A stretch of 38,471 bases of DNA, taken from positions 1 through 38,471 of the forward strand of contig JAIPCF010000018.1 of assembly GCA_021738385.1 (NCBI GenBank). The letters run 5' to 3'. Below, piece by piece: positions 15,445 through 24,477 of the stretch (its first letter is position 1; each line of letters begins with the position of its first letter). The position numbers and the translations under genes are program-made. The notes under the pieces are model-generated. The model worked only from the letters and a program-made list of their open reading frames with translations. It made no database searches and was not told the origin of the DNA. This DNA comes from Sulfuritalea sp. GTDB taxonomy: Bacteria > Pseudomonadota > Gammaproteobacteria > Burkholderiales > Rhodocyclaceae.

Positions 15445-15915
15445 CTAATTGCTCTGCGATGGCGGCACCGTCGCGGCGGCCGATTTCATTTCGGACACTT
15501 TGCAGCCCTTGCCGACGAACAATCCGGTCAGGTGCTCCTTGCGTGCCTTGGCTTCGCCCATCCGTTCGCCCGATTCCTTTTCCTTGGCCTCGGCGACGCT
15601 CTTGGTCGCTGAGCCGAACAGGCCAAGCAGGGGCGCCGCCTGTGCCAGACCGACCGCCGCGCCGAGCGAACCGGACATGGCGGCGGCGTGCACCGCCACC
15701 CCGGTGGCCTGCTGCGTCATGCCGGCCGTTGTCGCCGCGGTGGCACTGCTGTCGCGCGATTCCTTGCTGACACCCATGATGGTGTCCATTTCACCGATTT
15801 CGGCGTAGATCTGCGTGCATGTCAGTTCCGAATCGGTCAGTTTGATTTTGTCTATCGTCTGGGCGTGAGCGGCCAGCGGCAATACAAGGGCAATGAAGGC
15901 AAGGGCAGTTCGCAT
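15445..15915 (-). CDS. Small exported protein of unknown function
   Basis: A 156-residue protein. The signal peptide is MRTALAFIALVLPLAAHAQ, probably cleaved after AHA. The mature part has two cysteines (ELTCTQIYAEI and GKGCKVSEM) that could form a disulfide. Its Ala/Gly-rich middle (ATAATTAGMTQQATGVAV, then GSLGAAVGLAQAAPLLGLFG) could be membrane-associating. The ATG at 15915 has GGAGA upstream. No family is recognised. It is divergent from the large sensor kinase at 16066. Confidence 0.72.
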   Translation of the reverse strand: MRTALAFIALVLPLAAHAQTIDKIKLTDSELTCTQIYAEIGEMDTIMGVSKESRDSSATAATTAGMTQQATGVAVHAAAMSGSLGAAVGLAQAAPLLGLFGSATKSVAEAKEKESGERMGEAKARKEHLTGLFVGKGCKVSEMKSAAATVPPSQSN

Positions 15916-16065
15916 GAGTCTCTCCAAGGGAAAACCGGTTCTGTTATTGAATGCGCGGGGACGAGGGAAACTTTCCGGCCGCGGAATTTTGCCCACCTCG
16001 CCAACACCCTGCAATCCCCTGTTCGAGGGGGTGCGGCGCAATGCATGACAAGGGATAATGCCGGC

Positions 16066-18216
16066 ATGCCCCGCCTGCTTCCCCGTTACATTCAGCTCGT
16101 CGCCCTCCTGCTGGCCGGTGGCGTTGCCTTCCTGGCAATCTGGATACCGCTGAGCGAACCCTGGCTGGGGGTTCGTTTCACGGTGCTCCAGGGCATGCCT
16201 CATGTGCTGGCAAAAAGTAGCGCGACAGAGCACGCGTTACCGCGCGAGGTCGCCGCCATTGCCGAATCGAAAACCGGGAGAGAAGCCATTCCACTACGGG
16301 CCGAAACCTTCATCGACACACCGGGGTATTTTCAGCGCTTCAGCGACTACAACCGTTTTTTTGAATCGCAGGCGCGCTTGACGGCGTTGCGGGCCAGCCC
16401 GGCGGTGGAACTTGAACTGGCCGATGGCACGCGCATGCCGCTTGAGTGGCGTCAGCGCGATCTATCGACCCTGGGTTTTACCTTCTGGTTTCAGTTTGTG
16501 TGTGCTCTGCTGGCCTTTTCCGTCGCCGCCAGCGTGCTTGCCTACCGGCCCGGCGACACGCCCGCGCATATGTATTTCATCCTCGGTATCGGCTGCCTGC
16601 TGATCGGCATGACAGCGGCGGTAATGCGGGCGCGCATGCTGTCCATCGGCGCGGAGACATTTCGCCTGGTGCATATCGCCAACCACGTTGGCATTTTCAT
16701 GGGTTGTGTCGGCCTGGTGGGATTTTTGGGCACCTATCCACGACGCCTGCTCTCGGGCCGCAGCCTGATCGCCATTTGCGCAATCTACGGCACACTTTTG
16801 CTGGGCGACATCCTGCAATGGGTGGAGTCAATCAATCTGGCCTTCCGCCTGCCATTATTGGCCACGGCATTGCCCGGTATCGCGCTGCTGGTCTGGCAAT
16901 GGCGCAAGTCCCGATCGCGGCTGCTGGATCGCGCGGCGCTGAAGTGGATACTGTTTTCCTTCGGCATCTCGATCGTCCTCATTTTTGCCAACGTGCTGCG
17001 CACCGCTTTGGGAGCGGAAACCTTTTTGCCGAGCGGTTACAACACGGCACTCACGCTGCTCATCTTCATTGGCATGGCGGTCGGTATCCGGCGATCCGCC
17101 CTGTTCAATCTGGAGCCCTGGTGGATCGATGCCTGGATCTGGCTGGCCAGCGGTTTCGCCGTGGTTGTGGTCGATCTGCTCTTGTTGTCGGTACTTGAAA
17201 TTGGCGAAGCCTCGGCACTGGCGGCCTCCCTGCTGCTATGTGGCTGGCTATATTTTCCATTGCGGCAATCGATACTGACCCGTGTCTATGGTCGGCGCAG
17301 AAGCCTGACCGATGTACTGCCGGAAATCGTCGAAATGCTGTTCGCCGGCCCTGCCATTGACCGAGATTTCGAAGCACGCTGGCACGAGCTGCTGAACCGC
17401 GTATTCGAACCGCAGGCCATCAACTTCTGGACGGAAACTAAACCAGGAGAGACCGCGACGGTACTCGATGACGGACTGCGGCTTGGCATTCCGGCCATCG
17501 GCGATGGCGCTGTCGACAGCGCACTGGTGCTTGAATATGCCGGCGCGGGCTCGCGCTTGTTCACCTCGCAGGACGCCCGTCTGGCGCAGTCGATCTGGAC
17601 CATCGTGCAACGCGGGGTTTCGGTCAGGGCCGACTATGCAGATGGAGTTAATGCAGAGCGGGAGCGAATCGCCCACGATCTGCATGACGACATTGGCGCG
17701 CGCCTGCTGACCTTGATCCATCGCGCGCAATCGCCGCAAGATGCCGACATCGCCCGATCCGCCATGCAGGACATGCGCACTTTGCTCTCCGCTCTCAATG
17801 AGCGCCCGCGCCAGCTGGAAGATGCGCTGGGGGACTGGCGAGCGGAGGCCGAATCGCGCTGCGAGGCCGCCGATTTGCAGCTCGACTGGCGGCAGGATTT
17901 CGCTACCGCGACGTTTGAGTTGAGTTCCCGTCAAGGTGTGAATCTGGAAAAAATGTTGCGCGAAATCCTGAGCAATGCGATTCGGCACGCGGGCGCGACA
18001 CGGATTGGCGTAAGCGTGTCGCTCGCGGCGCGGCGACTATCGATTGTCGTTGAGGACAACGGTGTCGGCCTGAGCGTTGATCGTTGGCAACGGGGCCGGG
18101 GAACCCTGGGCATGGAGCGGCGCGCGCAGGACATTGACGCGCAACTGCAGCGCCGCACCCGTGCTGGCGGCGGCACACGGATCGAGATTTCCGTAGAGCT
18201 TCAGGAGACGTCATGA
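16066..18216 (+). CDS. Multi-span membrane sensor histidine kinase, NarL-partner type
   Basis: A 716-residue protein. An N-terminal TM (11–29) and a periplasmic region of about 110 residues precede a block of seven or eight hydrophobic helices (about 135–400). A linker follows, then a HisKA_3 dimerisation segment (AERERIAHDLHDDIGARLL; phospho-acceptor probably His540). The HATPase domain shows EILSNAIRHAG (N-box) and VEDNGVGLSVDRW. The multi-helix sensor recalls 7TMR-type kinases, but no ligand can be named. ATG 16066 has AAGGG upstream; an in-frame ATG at 16045 is possible. The stop overlaps the response-regulator start (ATGA), so they are a cognate pair. Confidence 0.88.
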   Translation: MPRLLPRYIQLVALLLAGGVAFLAIWIPLSEPWLGVRFTVLQGMPHVLAKSSATEHALPREVAAIAESKTGREAIPLRAETFIDTPGYFQRFSDYNRFFESQARLTALRASPAVELELADGTRMPLEWRQRDLSTLGFTFWFQFVCALLAFSVAASVLAYRPGDTPAHMYFILGIGCLLIGMTAAVMRARMLSIGAETFRLVHIANHVGIFMGCVGLVGFLGTYPRRLLSGRSLIAICAIYGTLLLGDILQWVESINLAFRLPLLATALPGIALLVWQWRKSRSRLLDRAALKWILFSFGISIVLIFANVLRTALGAETFLPSGYNTALTLLIFIGMAVGIRRSALFNLEPWWIDAWIWLASGFAVVVVDLLLLSVLEIGEASALAASLLLCGWLYFPLRQSILTRVYGRRRSLTDVLPEIVEMLFAGPAIDRDFEARWHELLNRVFEPQAINFWTETKPGETATVLDDGLRLGIPAIGDGAVDSALVLEYAGAGSRLFTSQDARLAQSIWTIVQRGVSVRADYADGVNAERERIAHDLHDDIGARLLTLIHRAQSPQDADIARSAMQDMRTLLSALNERPRQLEDALGDWRAEAESRCEAADLQLDWRQDFATATFELSSRQGVNLEKMLREILSNAIRHAGATRIGVSVSLAARRLSIVVEDNGVGLSVDRWQRGRGTLGMERRAQDIDAQLQRRTRAGGGTRIEISVELQETS

Positions 18217-18854
18217 AGAATGCGTTACTGGTGGAAGACATTCCCGAAACCCGCATCTGGCTGGGCCAGCTCCTGCGCGATGCTTTTGCGCAGATCGATA
18301 TCGTCGAGGCCGCTTCCATCACCGTGGGTATGCACGCCTGCGCTGCGGGGAACTTCGATCTGGCCATCGTGGATCTGGAGCTTCCCGATGGCAGCGGCGT
18401 CGCGGTCATCGATGCCCTGGCGCGGCGGCACAAGGACATTTGCATCATCGTCGCCACCATTTACGACGACGATGCCCATATCTTCCCCGCGCTGCAGGCC
18501 GGTGCCCAGGGTTACTTGCTGAAGGATCAGCCAGCAGCAGTACTGACGCGGCAACTGCAAGGCATTCTCGACGGCAGCCCGCCGCTGTCGCCAGCCATCG
18601 CACGCCGCCTGCTCGGGCATTTTCGAATGACGGGCAGCGAAACGACGGAAACCATGGAAACCGAATTGACGACGCGTGAGCGCGAAGTGCTGAAGTTGAT
18701 CGGTCAGGGTAGAAAAACCATCGACATCGCCGGCGTACTCGGGATATCGCATCACACCGTCAGCGATCACGTAAAGAACATTTACCGCAAGCTGAATATT
18801 TCCTCGCGGGCACAGGCAGCCACAGCGGCCAGCCGCCTCGGCCTGCTGCGCTGA
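18213..18854 (+). CDS. NarL/LuxR-family response regulator
   Basis: A 213-residue regulator. The receiver domain has an acidic ED near 8–9 and phospho-acceptor Asp54 in LAIVDLELPDGSG. The switch Thr is in VATIYDDD and the conserved Lys in GYLLKDQPA. The C-terminal LuxR helix-turn-helix is LTTREREVLKLIGQG, then IAGVLGISHHTVSDHVKNIY. It is translationally coupled to the preceding kinase by a 4-base overlap. Targets are unknown. Confidence 0.93.
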   Translation: MKNALLVEDIPETRIWLGQLLRDAFAQIDIVEAASITVGMHACAAGNFDLAIVDLELPDGSGVAVIDALARRHKDICIIVATIYDDDAHIFPALQAGAQGYLLKDQPAAVLTRQLQGILDGSPPLSPAIARRLLGHFRMTGSETTETMETELTTREREVLKLIGQGRKTIDIAGVLGISHHTVSDHVKNIYRKLNISSRAQAATAASRLGLLR

Positions 18855-18861
18855 TCAGACC

Positions 18862-18886
18862 GAAAACTCGGCGCCGATGATACGGC
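18862..18886 (+). repeat. 25-nt 3'-end repeat, copy 5
   Basis: GAAAACTCGGCGCCGATGAT then ACGGC, 7 bases after the response-regulator stop, in the same orientation as that gene. Confidence 0.85.
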
Positions 18887-18955
18887 AAGCGCGCAATCAG
18901 ATTTCCTTGGATGGTGTTCTGCGGATTTAGTCCGGGAATAGCTGATATTCCCGCC

Positions 18956-19831
18956 TCAGCGCCGAGCCGCAGTCAGGAGCAACTCATTGGGCCCGACCCA
19001 TCCATCGGCCGTCGTGAAAACATCCAGGCGTTCCTCCATCTCGGCCCAGGCAGCCTGTTCGGCATCGGGCGCGAGCCGACCCAGAATCTGCTGAATCGGA
19101 CTGGCCGACGAACGAATGAATTCCAGGTAGTGGCGCGCCGTGGGCAGGCGAAAGGGGGCATCCAGTGCGGTGCTTGCGATGTTCTGGAACCCAGCCTCCA
19201 GGAACAGCTCGTCGATCAGCCCCGGTTTGCCCAGGCTTAACAATCCGCCGGGCTGGAACGGATCTCGCGCAGGCAGTCCCGCATGCGTGAGCGCAGTGGA
19301 CATCAGGATGCCAATGCAGGGATTGCGGTCAGGCCGCGAGAATACCATGGTGCAGATGCCCCCGCCTGGGCGCAAAGCCCGGTGCATGCCGTGCAGGCCT
19401 TGCAGTGGATCGGGAAAGAACATGAGTCCGAGCCGGCAGGCGACGGCGTCGAAACTGCCGGCTTCGACCTGCAGATCCTCGCCATCAACGGCAAGTGTCA
19501 ACACATTTTCGTGTCCGGCTTGTCGAGCATTTGCTTGCGCCAGCACCAGAATCGCCTCGGACAGATCGGTCGCGAGCACGCGGCCTTGCGGTCCAACGCG
19601 CCTGGCAATGTCCAGAGTCTGATCACCGGCGCCAGCGGCTACATCCAGCACCGCTGCGCCCTGCACAACGCCGGCCATGTCCAGCATGGTGTCGGTAGCT
19701 TGCTGCAACCAGTTGTGGATCTCGTCGGTATGATCGTTCCAGCCTTGCGCAGAACGATTCCATTGCTCGCGAACAGCGTCTTTGAACGCCAGGGGATTCG
19801 GGGTCAAGACGGGGGTAGTGGCGATGGTCAT
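18956..19831 (-). CDS. Class I SAM-dependent methyltransferase
   Basis: A 291-residue enzyme. SAM motif I is VLDVAAGAGDQTLDIA near 67–82. A motif II-like acidic residue is in VLATDLSEAILV. The post-motif segment SFDAVACRLGLMFFPDP follows, then the LRPGGGICTMVFSRP strand. It resembles UbiE/COQ5-like enzymes in layout, but the substrate is unknown. ATG 19831 has AAGGAG upstream on its strand. It is divergent from the LysR-type regulator at 19970, the standard arrangement for a LysR-controlled gene. Confidence 0.88.
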   Translation of the reverse strand: MTIATTPVLTPNPLAFKDAVREQWNRSAQGWNDHTDEIHNWLQQATDTMLDMAGVVQGAAVLDVAAGAGDQTLDIARRVGPQGRVLATDLSEAILVLAQANARQAGHENVLTLAVDGEDLQVEAGSFDAVACRLGLMFFPDPLQGLHGMHRALRPGGGICTMVFSRPDRNPCIGILMSTALTHAGLPARDPFQPGGLLSLGKPGLIDELFLEAGFQNIASTALDAPFRLPTARHYLEFIRSSASPIQQILGRLAPDAEQAAWAEMEERLDVFTTADGWVGPNELLLTAARR

Positions 19832-19890
19832 TGTTTTCTCCTTGCAAATAGTTGTGAGTCCTACGAGGTGCCACGAGCCCAGTGTTGTAC

Positions 19891-19926
19891 TTATGCCTTT
19901 GCACCACAAGACTCAGGCTTGCATAA
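19891..19926. promoter_or_regulatory. Possible LysR-type site in the divergent promoter region
   Basis: Inverted half-sites TTATGC (19891–19896) and GCATAA (19921–19926) lie between the methyltransferase and LysR genes. The spacing is longer than the usual T-N11-A box, so this is weak. Confidence 0.3.
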
Positions 19927-19969
19927 TGGGGTCGCACAAATGCATAGGCCCTCTGCGGGGCGACCTCCC

Positions 19970-20863
19970 ATGTTCGATTGGAATGACCTGAAATATCTGC
20001 TGGCCGTGGCACACCACCAAAGCACGACCGCAGCCGGTCGCGCGCTGGGAGTTAACCAATCCACCGTGCAGCGCCGCTTGTCCGAGTTGGAACGCTGCAT
20101 GGGGCAGGCCTTGGTGCGGCGCCATCCCACGGGCTATCGCCTGACGTCCTTTGGCGAGCAGTTGCTGCCTCTTGCGCAGCAGGTAGAGCGGGCTGTGGCA
20201 ATGCTCAGCCAACACGTCGAAACCTTCCAGCGCGAAGTTTCGGGTGTGGTACGTATTACCTGCCCGGAACCGCTGATGTATCGCATAACCAATTCGACGC
20301 TGCTTGACGGATTCCGCACTCGCTATCTCGGGCTGCAAGTGGAGTTCGTGATGAGCGACAAGTACCTCGACTTCGCCAGCGGCGAGGTGGACATTGCCCT
20401 GCGCTCGGGTGACACGGACGACAATACGCTGGTCGGACGCAAAGTCGGCGATTCGCTATGGGCGGTATACGCCAGCCCGAAGTACATCGCACGAAGCGGC
20501 CAGCCGGGAGGCGTGGAGGATATTGAAAACCACGACTGGGTCGGGTTTGACGAAAGCATGGCCAAGCACCGCGCCGCGCAATGGCTACACGAGGTTGCGC
20601 CCGCCGCGCGTGTCGTCGCACGCAACAACAGCGTGCTGGGTCTGGTGTATTCGGCAAAATCCGGCATCGGCCTGGCGGCCTTGCCGACCGCATTGGGTGA
20701 CGCCGAGCCCGATCTGGTCCGGGTGCTGGGACCGATTCCGGAGCTGACGCGCATCTGGCGCCTGCTCACCACACCGGAACTGCGGCGCACACCGCGCGTG
20801 GCCGCGCTATTCGACTATCTGGTCGACGAGATCGATGCCTTGCGGCCCATCATCACGGGCTAG
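19970..20863 (+). CDS. LysR-family transcriptional regulator
   Basis: A 297-residue regulator. The N-terminal winged helix is FDWNDLKYLLAVAHHQSTTA, then AGRALGVNQSTVQRRLSELE. The periplasmic-binding-like effector domain includes GVVRITCPEPLM, LDFASGEVDIALR and SGIGLAALPTALG. Its form resembles the subgroup of single-gene LysR regulators beside a divergent enzyme. ATG 19970 is used; an in-frame ATG at 19940 would add ten residues. Probable target: the methyltransferase at 18956. The inducer is unknown. Confidence 0.9.
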   Translation: MFDWNDLKYLLAVAHHQSTTAAGRALGVNQSTVQRRLSELERCMGQALVRRHPTGYRLTSFGEQLLPLAQQVERAVAMLSQHVETFQREVSGVVRITCPEPLMYRITNSTLLDGFRTRYLGLQVEFVMSDKYLDFASGEVDIALRSGDTDDNTLVGRKVGDSLWAVYASPKYIARSGQPGGVEDIENHDWVGFDESMAKHRAAQWLHEVAPAARVVARNNSVLGLVYSAKSGIGLAALPTALGDAEPDLVRVLGPIPELTRIWRLLTTPELRRTPRVAALFDYLVDEIDALRPIITG

Positions 20864-20996
20864 CAGAGTAGAAAGTTGCCCCACGATGAAACATCGATTG
20901 GCTGGGACCAAAGGCCACAGTACTGCCCGATGCCGGCTTTAGGCGTGCGGCAAAATCGAACAACCCATTAACTCCCTACTTTTTCCCAGAATAATC

Positions 20997-21025
20997 TTGA
21001 ACTTATGCCGACCAGCATGTAGGAT
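20997..21025 (+). promoter_or_regulatory. Probable sigma-70 promoter of chrB–chrA
   Basis: TTGAAC, 17-base spacer, TAGGAT. A start near 21032 would put the three-hairpin leader at the very 5' end of the mRNA. The 20864–20996 part of this gap holds nothing else I recognise. Confidence 0.5.
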
Positions 21026-21029
21026 CGAG

Positions 21030-21090
21030 GCCGTCGGGGTTTCGGCTCCCCGGCATCGGGCCCAGCAGGGCCCCAAGACGGTGTCCCGTC
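21030..21090 (+). ncRNA. Structured 5' leader of chrB with mutually exclusive pairings (candidate riboswitch)
   Basis: GACGG at 21077–21081 can pair either with CCGTC at 21031–21035, closing a junction that holds two hairpins (GGGG/CCCC at 21036–21051 and GGGCCC/GGGCCC at 21058–21073), or with CCGTC at 21086–21090 in a local hairpin with loop TGTC. Such competing helices are the usual mark of a regulatory RNA. RNA motifs upstream of chrB genes have been described; I could not test whether this is one of them. Confidence 0.55.
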
Positions 21091-21119
21091 CAACAGCTGT
21101 TACCTGATAGGGACTTGCC

Positions 21120-21971
21120 ATGGACACCACAAAACCGTTTTCCGATTTTTCTTCCAATGCGTGTTCGCCTTCCGAGGCGGCCGTGATTCTGGACACACCC
21201 GACGCGCCTGTGCTGATCGACGTGCGCAAGAACGAGGCTTTCCTGGAGTGCAATTACACCCTGCCCGGCGCCTTGCGCCGCGACCCGCTGCAAGTGGCGG
21301 CTTGGGGCAGCACCGTGCCTGCCGCTGCTTCCGTGCTGGTTTTTTGTGTGCACGGTCATGAGGTGAGCGCGGGCACCGCCCAGGCACTGCGCGAGCAAGG
21401 TCGTCATGCACGGATTCTGGAAGGTGGCATCGAAGCCTGGCGCGAGCAGGGTTTGCCGCTTCTGGCCAAGGCCGCCGGCCACGCGACCCGCTGGGTCACG
21501 CGTGAGCGGCCGAAGATTGATCGCATTGCCTGCCCGTGGCTGCTGCGAAGCTTTGTCGATGATACGGCCGAGTTTTTTTACGTACCGGTCGACCAGGTCG
21601 CTTCAGCCGCAGAGCGCGAAAGCGCCATGCCCTATGACGTCACGCCGCAAGTCGCGAAAACGGTCTTCACCCATGTCGGCGAACAGTGCAGCTTCGACGC
21701 CTTTATCAGGCACTACCATCTTCAAAGCGATGCCGCGTTGATGCGCCTGGCAGACATCGTGCGCGGTGCGGATACCAGCCGTCTGGATCTCTCGCCCCAG
21801 TCCGCCGGATTGCTGGCCGTATCGCTGGGCATGTCGCAGATGCATGCCAACGATCACAGCATGCTGGAAACCATGATGCCGGTATACGACGCGCTGTATG
21901 CCTGGTGCCGTGACGCCGTGGCCGGGCAGGACGAAAAGCACAACTGGACTCCGCAGGCGGCCACGCCATGA
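21120..21971 (+). CDS. chrB: Rhodanese–ChrB fusion, chromate resistance/sensing protein
   Basis: A 283-residue protein. The N-terminal rhodanese domain (LIDVRKNEAF…) has its active loop FCVHGHEVS with Cys76. It is fused to the ChrB C-terminal domain (RPKIDRIACPWLLRSFVDDTA, then FFYVPVDQV, AMPYDV). ChrB is described as a chromate-responsive regulator in Alphaproteobacteria. This shorter, rhodanese-fused form is common beside chrA, but its exact role is less certain. The stop overlaps the chrA start by 4 bases (ATGA). A structured leader precedes it. Confidence 0.88.
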   Translation: MDTTKPFSDFSSNACSPSEAAVILDTPDAPVLIDVRKNEAFLECNYTLPGALRRDPLQVAAWGSTVPAAASVLVFCVHGHEVSAGTAQALREQGRHARILEGGIEAWREQGLPLLAKAAGHATRWVTRERPKIDRIACPWLLRSFVDDTAEFFYVPVDQVASAAERESAMPYDVTPQVAKTVFTHVGEQCSFDAFIRHYHLQSDAALMRLADIVRGADTSRLDLSPQSAGLLAVSLGMSQMHANDHSMLETMMPVYDALYAWCRDAVAGQDEKHNWTPQAATP

Positions 21972-23323
21972 AGCACGACATTTCATTCATGGAAGCATTC
22001 CGCTTCTGGCTCAAGCTGGGTTTCATCAGTTTTGGCGGACCGGCCGGACAGATCGCCATCATGCACCGCGAGCTGGTGGAGCAAAAGCGCTGGATATCGG
22101 AAAAGCGGTTTTTGCACGCCCTCAACTACTGCATGCTACTACCCGGTCCGGAGGCGCAGCAACTGGCGACTTACGTCGGCTGGCTGATGCATCGCAGCTG
22201 GGGCGGCATTGTGGCGGGCACGCTGTTCGTATTGCCTTCGCTGTTCATCCTGATCGGCTTGAGTTGGGTCTATGTCGCATTCGGCAACGTGTCCTGGGTG
22301 GCAGGCCTGCTGTATGGCATCAAGCCCGCCGTGGCGGCCATCGTCCTGCAGGCAGTGCATCGGATTGGCAGCAAGACCCTGAAGAGCCCGCGCAAAGTGC
22401 CTTTGTTGTGGATCGTGGCGGTGAGCAGTTTTGTCGCCATTGCCATCCTGAGCGTGCCTTTTCCCTGGGTCGTTCTGGCCGCCGCGCTGACGGGCTGGCT
22501 GGGATCGAAATTGTCGCCCTCTCAATTCGTGTCCGGCAATGCGCACGCCAGCGGCAGCGGGGCTGCGGCCCATCAACCGTGCATTATTGACGACGAAACG
22601 CCGCCGCCCGAACATGCGCGATTTAGTAAATCGCGCTTGAGCGTGGTGCTCATGGTGGGCGCCGTATTGTGGATCGGGCCCATGCTGGTGCTAATCAGCG
22701 TGCACGGCTGGAATGGCGCGCTGACGCAAATGGGCTGGTTCTTCACCAAGGCTGCGCTACTGACTTTTGGCGGCGCCTATGCCGTTCTGCCCTATGTTTA
22801 CCAGGGTGCGGTGGAACAGTTTTCCTGGCTCACCGGGCCGCAGATGATCGATGGCCTCGCGCTGGGCGAAACCACGCCCGGCCCGCTCATCATGGTGGTG
22901 GCGTTTGTCGGTTTTCTCGGCGGCTGGGCGCGCCAGGTGCTGGGGCCGGAGGCGCTGTTCCTGGGCGCCGCGCTGGCGGCCACAGTCGTCACCTGGTTCA
23001 CCTTCCTGCCTTCGTTCCTGTTCATTCTGGCGGGCGGCCCAGTGGTGGAATCAACCCACGGCAAGCTGCATTTCACCGCACCCTTGACCGCAATCACCGC
23101 CGCAGTGGTCGGCGTGGTGGCCAGCCTCGGGGTGTTTTTCATCGCGCACATTGCGATCAAGCCCGGCATGGATGCATCGCTGTTCGCCCGAGTGGATTAT
23201 GTGGCGTTGGCAATCACAAGCTTTGCCGCGCTGGCATTGTTGCGCTTCAAACTGGGCGTGATCACCGTCATCCTGGCTTGCGCGCTACTGGGTCTGGCCA
23301 TGCAAATGCTGGGTTTGACCTGA
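21968..23323 (+). CDS. chrA: Chromate efflux transporter ChrA
   Basis: A 451-residue membrane protein of the CHR family (long-chain, two homologous halves). Half 1 starts FWLKLGFISFGGPAGQIAIM, and half 2 repeats the signature as FFTKAALLTFGGAYAVLPY. The intervening PGPEAQQLATYVGWLMH and GETTPGPLIMVVAFVGFLGG also match the family. About ten hydrophobic helices are visible. It exports chromate and is often powered by the proton gradient. It is translationally coupled to chrB. Confidence 0.95.
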   Translation: MKHDISFMEAFRFWLKLGFISFGGPAGQIAIMHRELVEQKRWISEKRFLHALNYCMLLPGPEAQQLATYVGWLMHRSWGGIVAGTLFVLPSLFILIGLSWVYVAFGNVSWVAGLLYGIKPAVAAIVLQAVHRIGSKTLKSPRKVPLLWIVAVSSFVAIAILSVPFPWVVLAAALTGWLGSKLSPSQFVSGNAHASGSGAAAHQPCIIDDETPPPEHARFSKSRLSVVLMVGAVLWIGPMLVLISVHGWNGALTQMGWFFTKAALLTFGGAYAVLPYVYQGAVEQFSWLTGPQMIDGLALGETTPGPLIMVVAFVGFLGGWARQVLGPEALFLGAALAATVVTWFTFLPSFLFILAGGPVVESTHGKLHFTAPLTAITAAVVGVVASLGVFFIAHIAIKPGMDASLFARVDYVALAITSFAALALLRFKLGVITVILACALLGLAMQMLGLT

Positions 23324-23382
23324 GGCAACTGAGGTTCGACAGGCAGATCGCGCCTTTTCAGCTTGGCTGAGCCGGCCCCCGG

Positions 23383-23424
23383 TTGACGCGGATCAATTGG
23401 ATTTTTGAGGGGCTCATCTACACT
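23383..23424 (+). promoter_or_regulatory. FNR-type site and class II promoter of ubiUVT
   Basis: TTGACGCGGATCAA (23383–23396) matches the TTGAT-N4-ATCAA consensus at all but one position. A −10-like TACACT lies at 23419–23424. With the start at 23431 the FNR site is centred at −41.5, the standard class II activator position. This predicts anaerobic induction. Confidence 0.75.
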
Positions 23425-23449
23425 GCCTGACTGCTTTTTGGGGTGGACC

Positions 23450-24457
23450 ATGGTGACAAAACCTCAGCTGGTGTGTCCGGCCGGAAGCCTCGCGGCGCTC
23501 AAGGCGGCGGTGGATAACGGCGCCGACGATGTCTATCTCGGCTTTCGCAACGACACCAACGCACGCAACTTTGCCGGGCTGAACTTCGACGACAAGAGTC
23601 TGGTCGAGGGGATACGCTACGCCCATCAACGCCAGTGCCGGGTGCTGGCGGCAATCAATACCTATGCCCAGGCCGGGCGCTTTGCCGACTGGGCGCGCTC
23701 GGTGGACAAGGCGGCCGAGCTTGGCATCGACGCGGTGATCATCGCCGACCCCGGCCTGCTCGATTACGCCACCAAGACCCATCCCGCACTGCGCCGCCAT
23801 CTGTCGGTGCAGGCCTCGGCGACGAGCTACGAAGCCATCAATTTCTGCAAGGAAAAGTTCGGCATCCAGCGCGCCGTGTTGCCGCGCGTGCTGACGCTGG
23901 CGCAAGTCGAGAACGTGATCCGCAATACCGAGGTGGAGATCGAAGTTTTCGGCTTCGGTAGCCTGTGCGTGATGAACGAGGGGCGTTGCTGGCTGTCGTC
24001 CTATGCCACGGGGGAATCGCCCAACACGGTCGGCGCCTGTTCGCCGGCCAAGTATGTGAAGTGGGAAAAGAAGCCGGATGAAATGGACGTGCGCCTCAAC
24101 GGCATCCTCATCGACCGCTACGGCAACGACGAAAACGCCGGCTACCCGACCATTTGCAAGGGCCGCTTCGAAGTCGCCGGCGAAACCTACTACGCGATGG
24201 AAGAGCCAGCCAGCCTCAACGTGCTGGAAATGCTGCCCGAGATCATCAAGATCGGCGTTGCGGCGATAAAAGTCGAGGGACGTCAGCGCAGCCCGACCTA
24301 TGTTGCGCAAGTCACGCGCAATCTGCGTCAGGCGCTGGACGCAGTAATCGCCGCGCCGGACAAATACAGCGTCAAACCGGCCTGGGCGGCGGAACTAGCG
24401 AAGGTATCCGAAGGTTCACAAATTACGCTCGGTGCTTACAACCGGCCGTGGCGCTAA
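23450..24457 (+). CDS. ubiU: Oxygen-independent ubiquinone hydroxylase subunit UbiU (U32 peptidase family)
   Basis: A 335-residue U32 protein. With UbiV it hydroxylates ubiquinone precursors without O2. All four [4Fe-4S] cysteines are at the family spacing: Cys173, Cys180, Cys197, Cys236 (C-x6-C-x16-C-x38-C). The start region reads PQLVCPAGSLAALKAAVDNG. The ATG at 23450 follows a GGGTGG stretch. It is first in ubiU–ubiV–ubiT; a long inverted repeat lies between it and ubiV. The FNR-type site upstream agrees with a role in anaerobic quinone synthesis. Confidence 0.95.
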   Translation: MVTKPQLVCPAGSLAALKAAVDNGADDVYLGFRNDTNARNFAGLNFDDKSLVEGIRYAHQRQCRVLAAINTYAQAGRFADWARSVDKAAELGIDAVIIADPGLLDYATKTHPALRRHLSVQASATSYEAINFCKEKFGIQRAVLPRVLTLAQVENVIRNTEVEIEVFGFGSLCVMNEGRCWLSSYATGESPNTVGACSPAKYVKWEKKPDEMDVRLNGILIDRYGNDENAGYPTICKGRFEVAGETYYAMEEPASLNVLEMLPEIIKIGVAAIKVEGRQRSPTYVAQVTRNLRQALDAVIAAPDKYSVKPAWAAELAKVSEGSQITLGAYNRPWR

Positions 24458-24477
24458 GACCATGAAAACCAAAGCTC

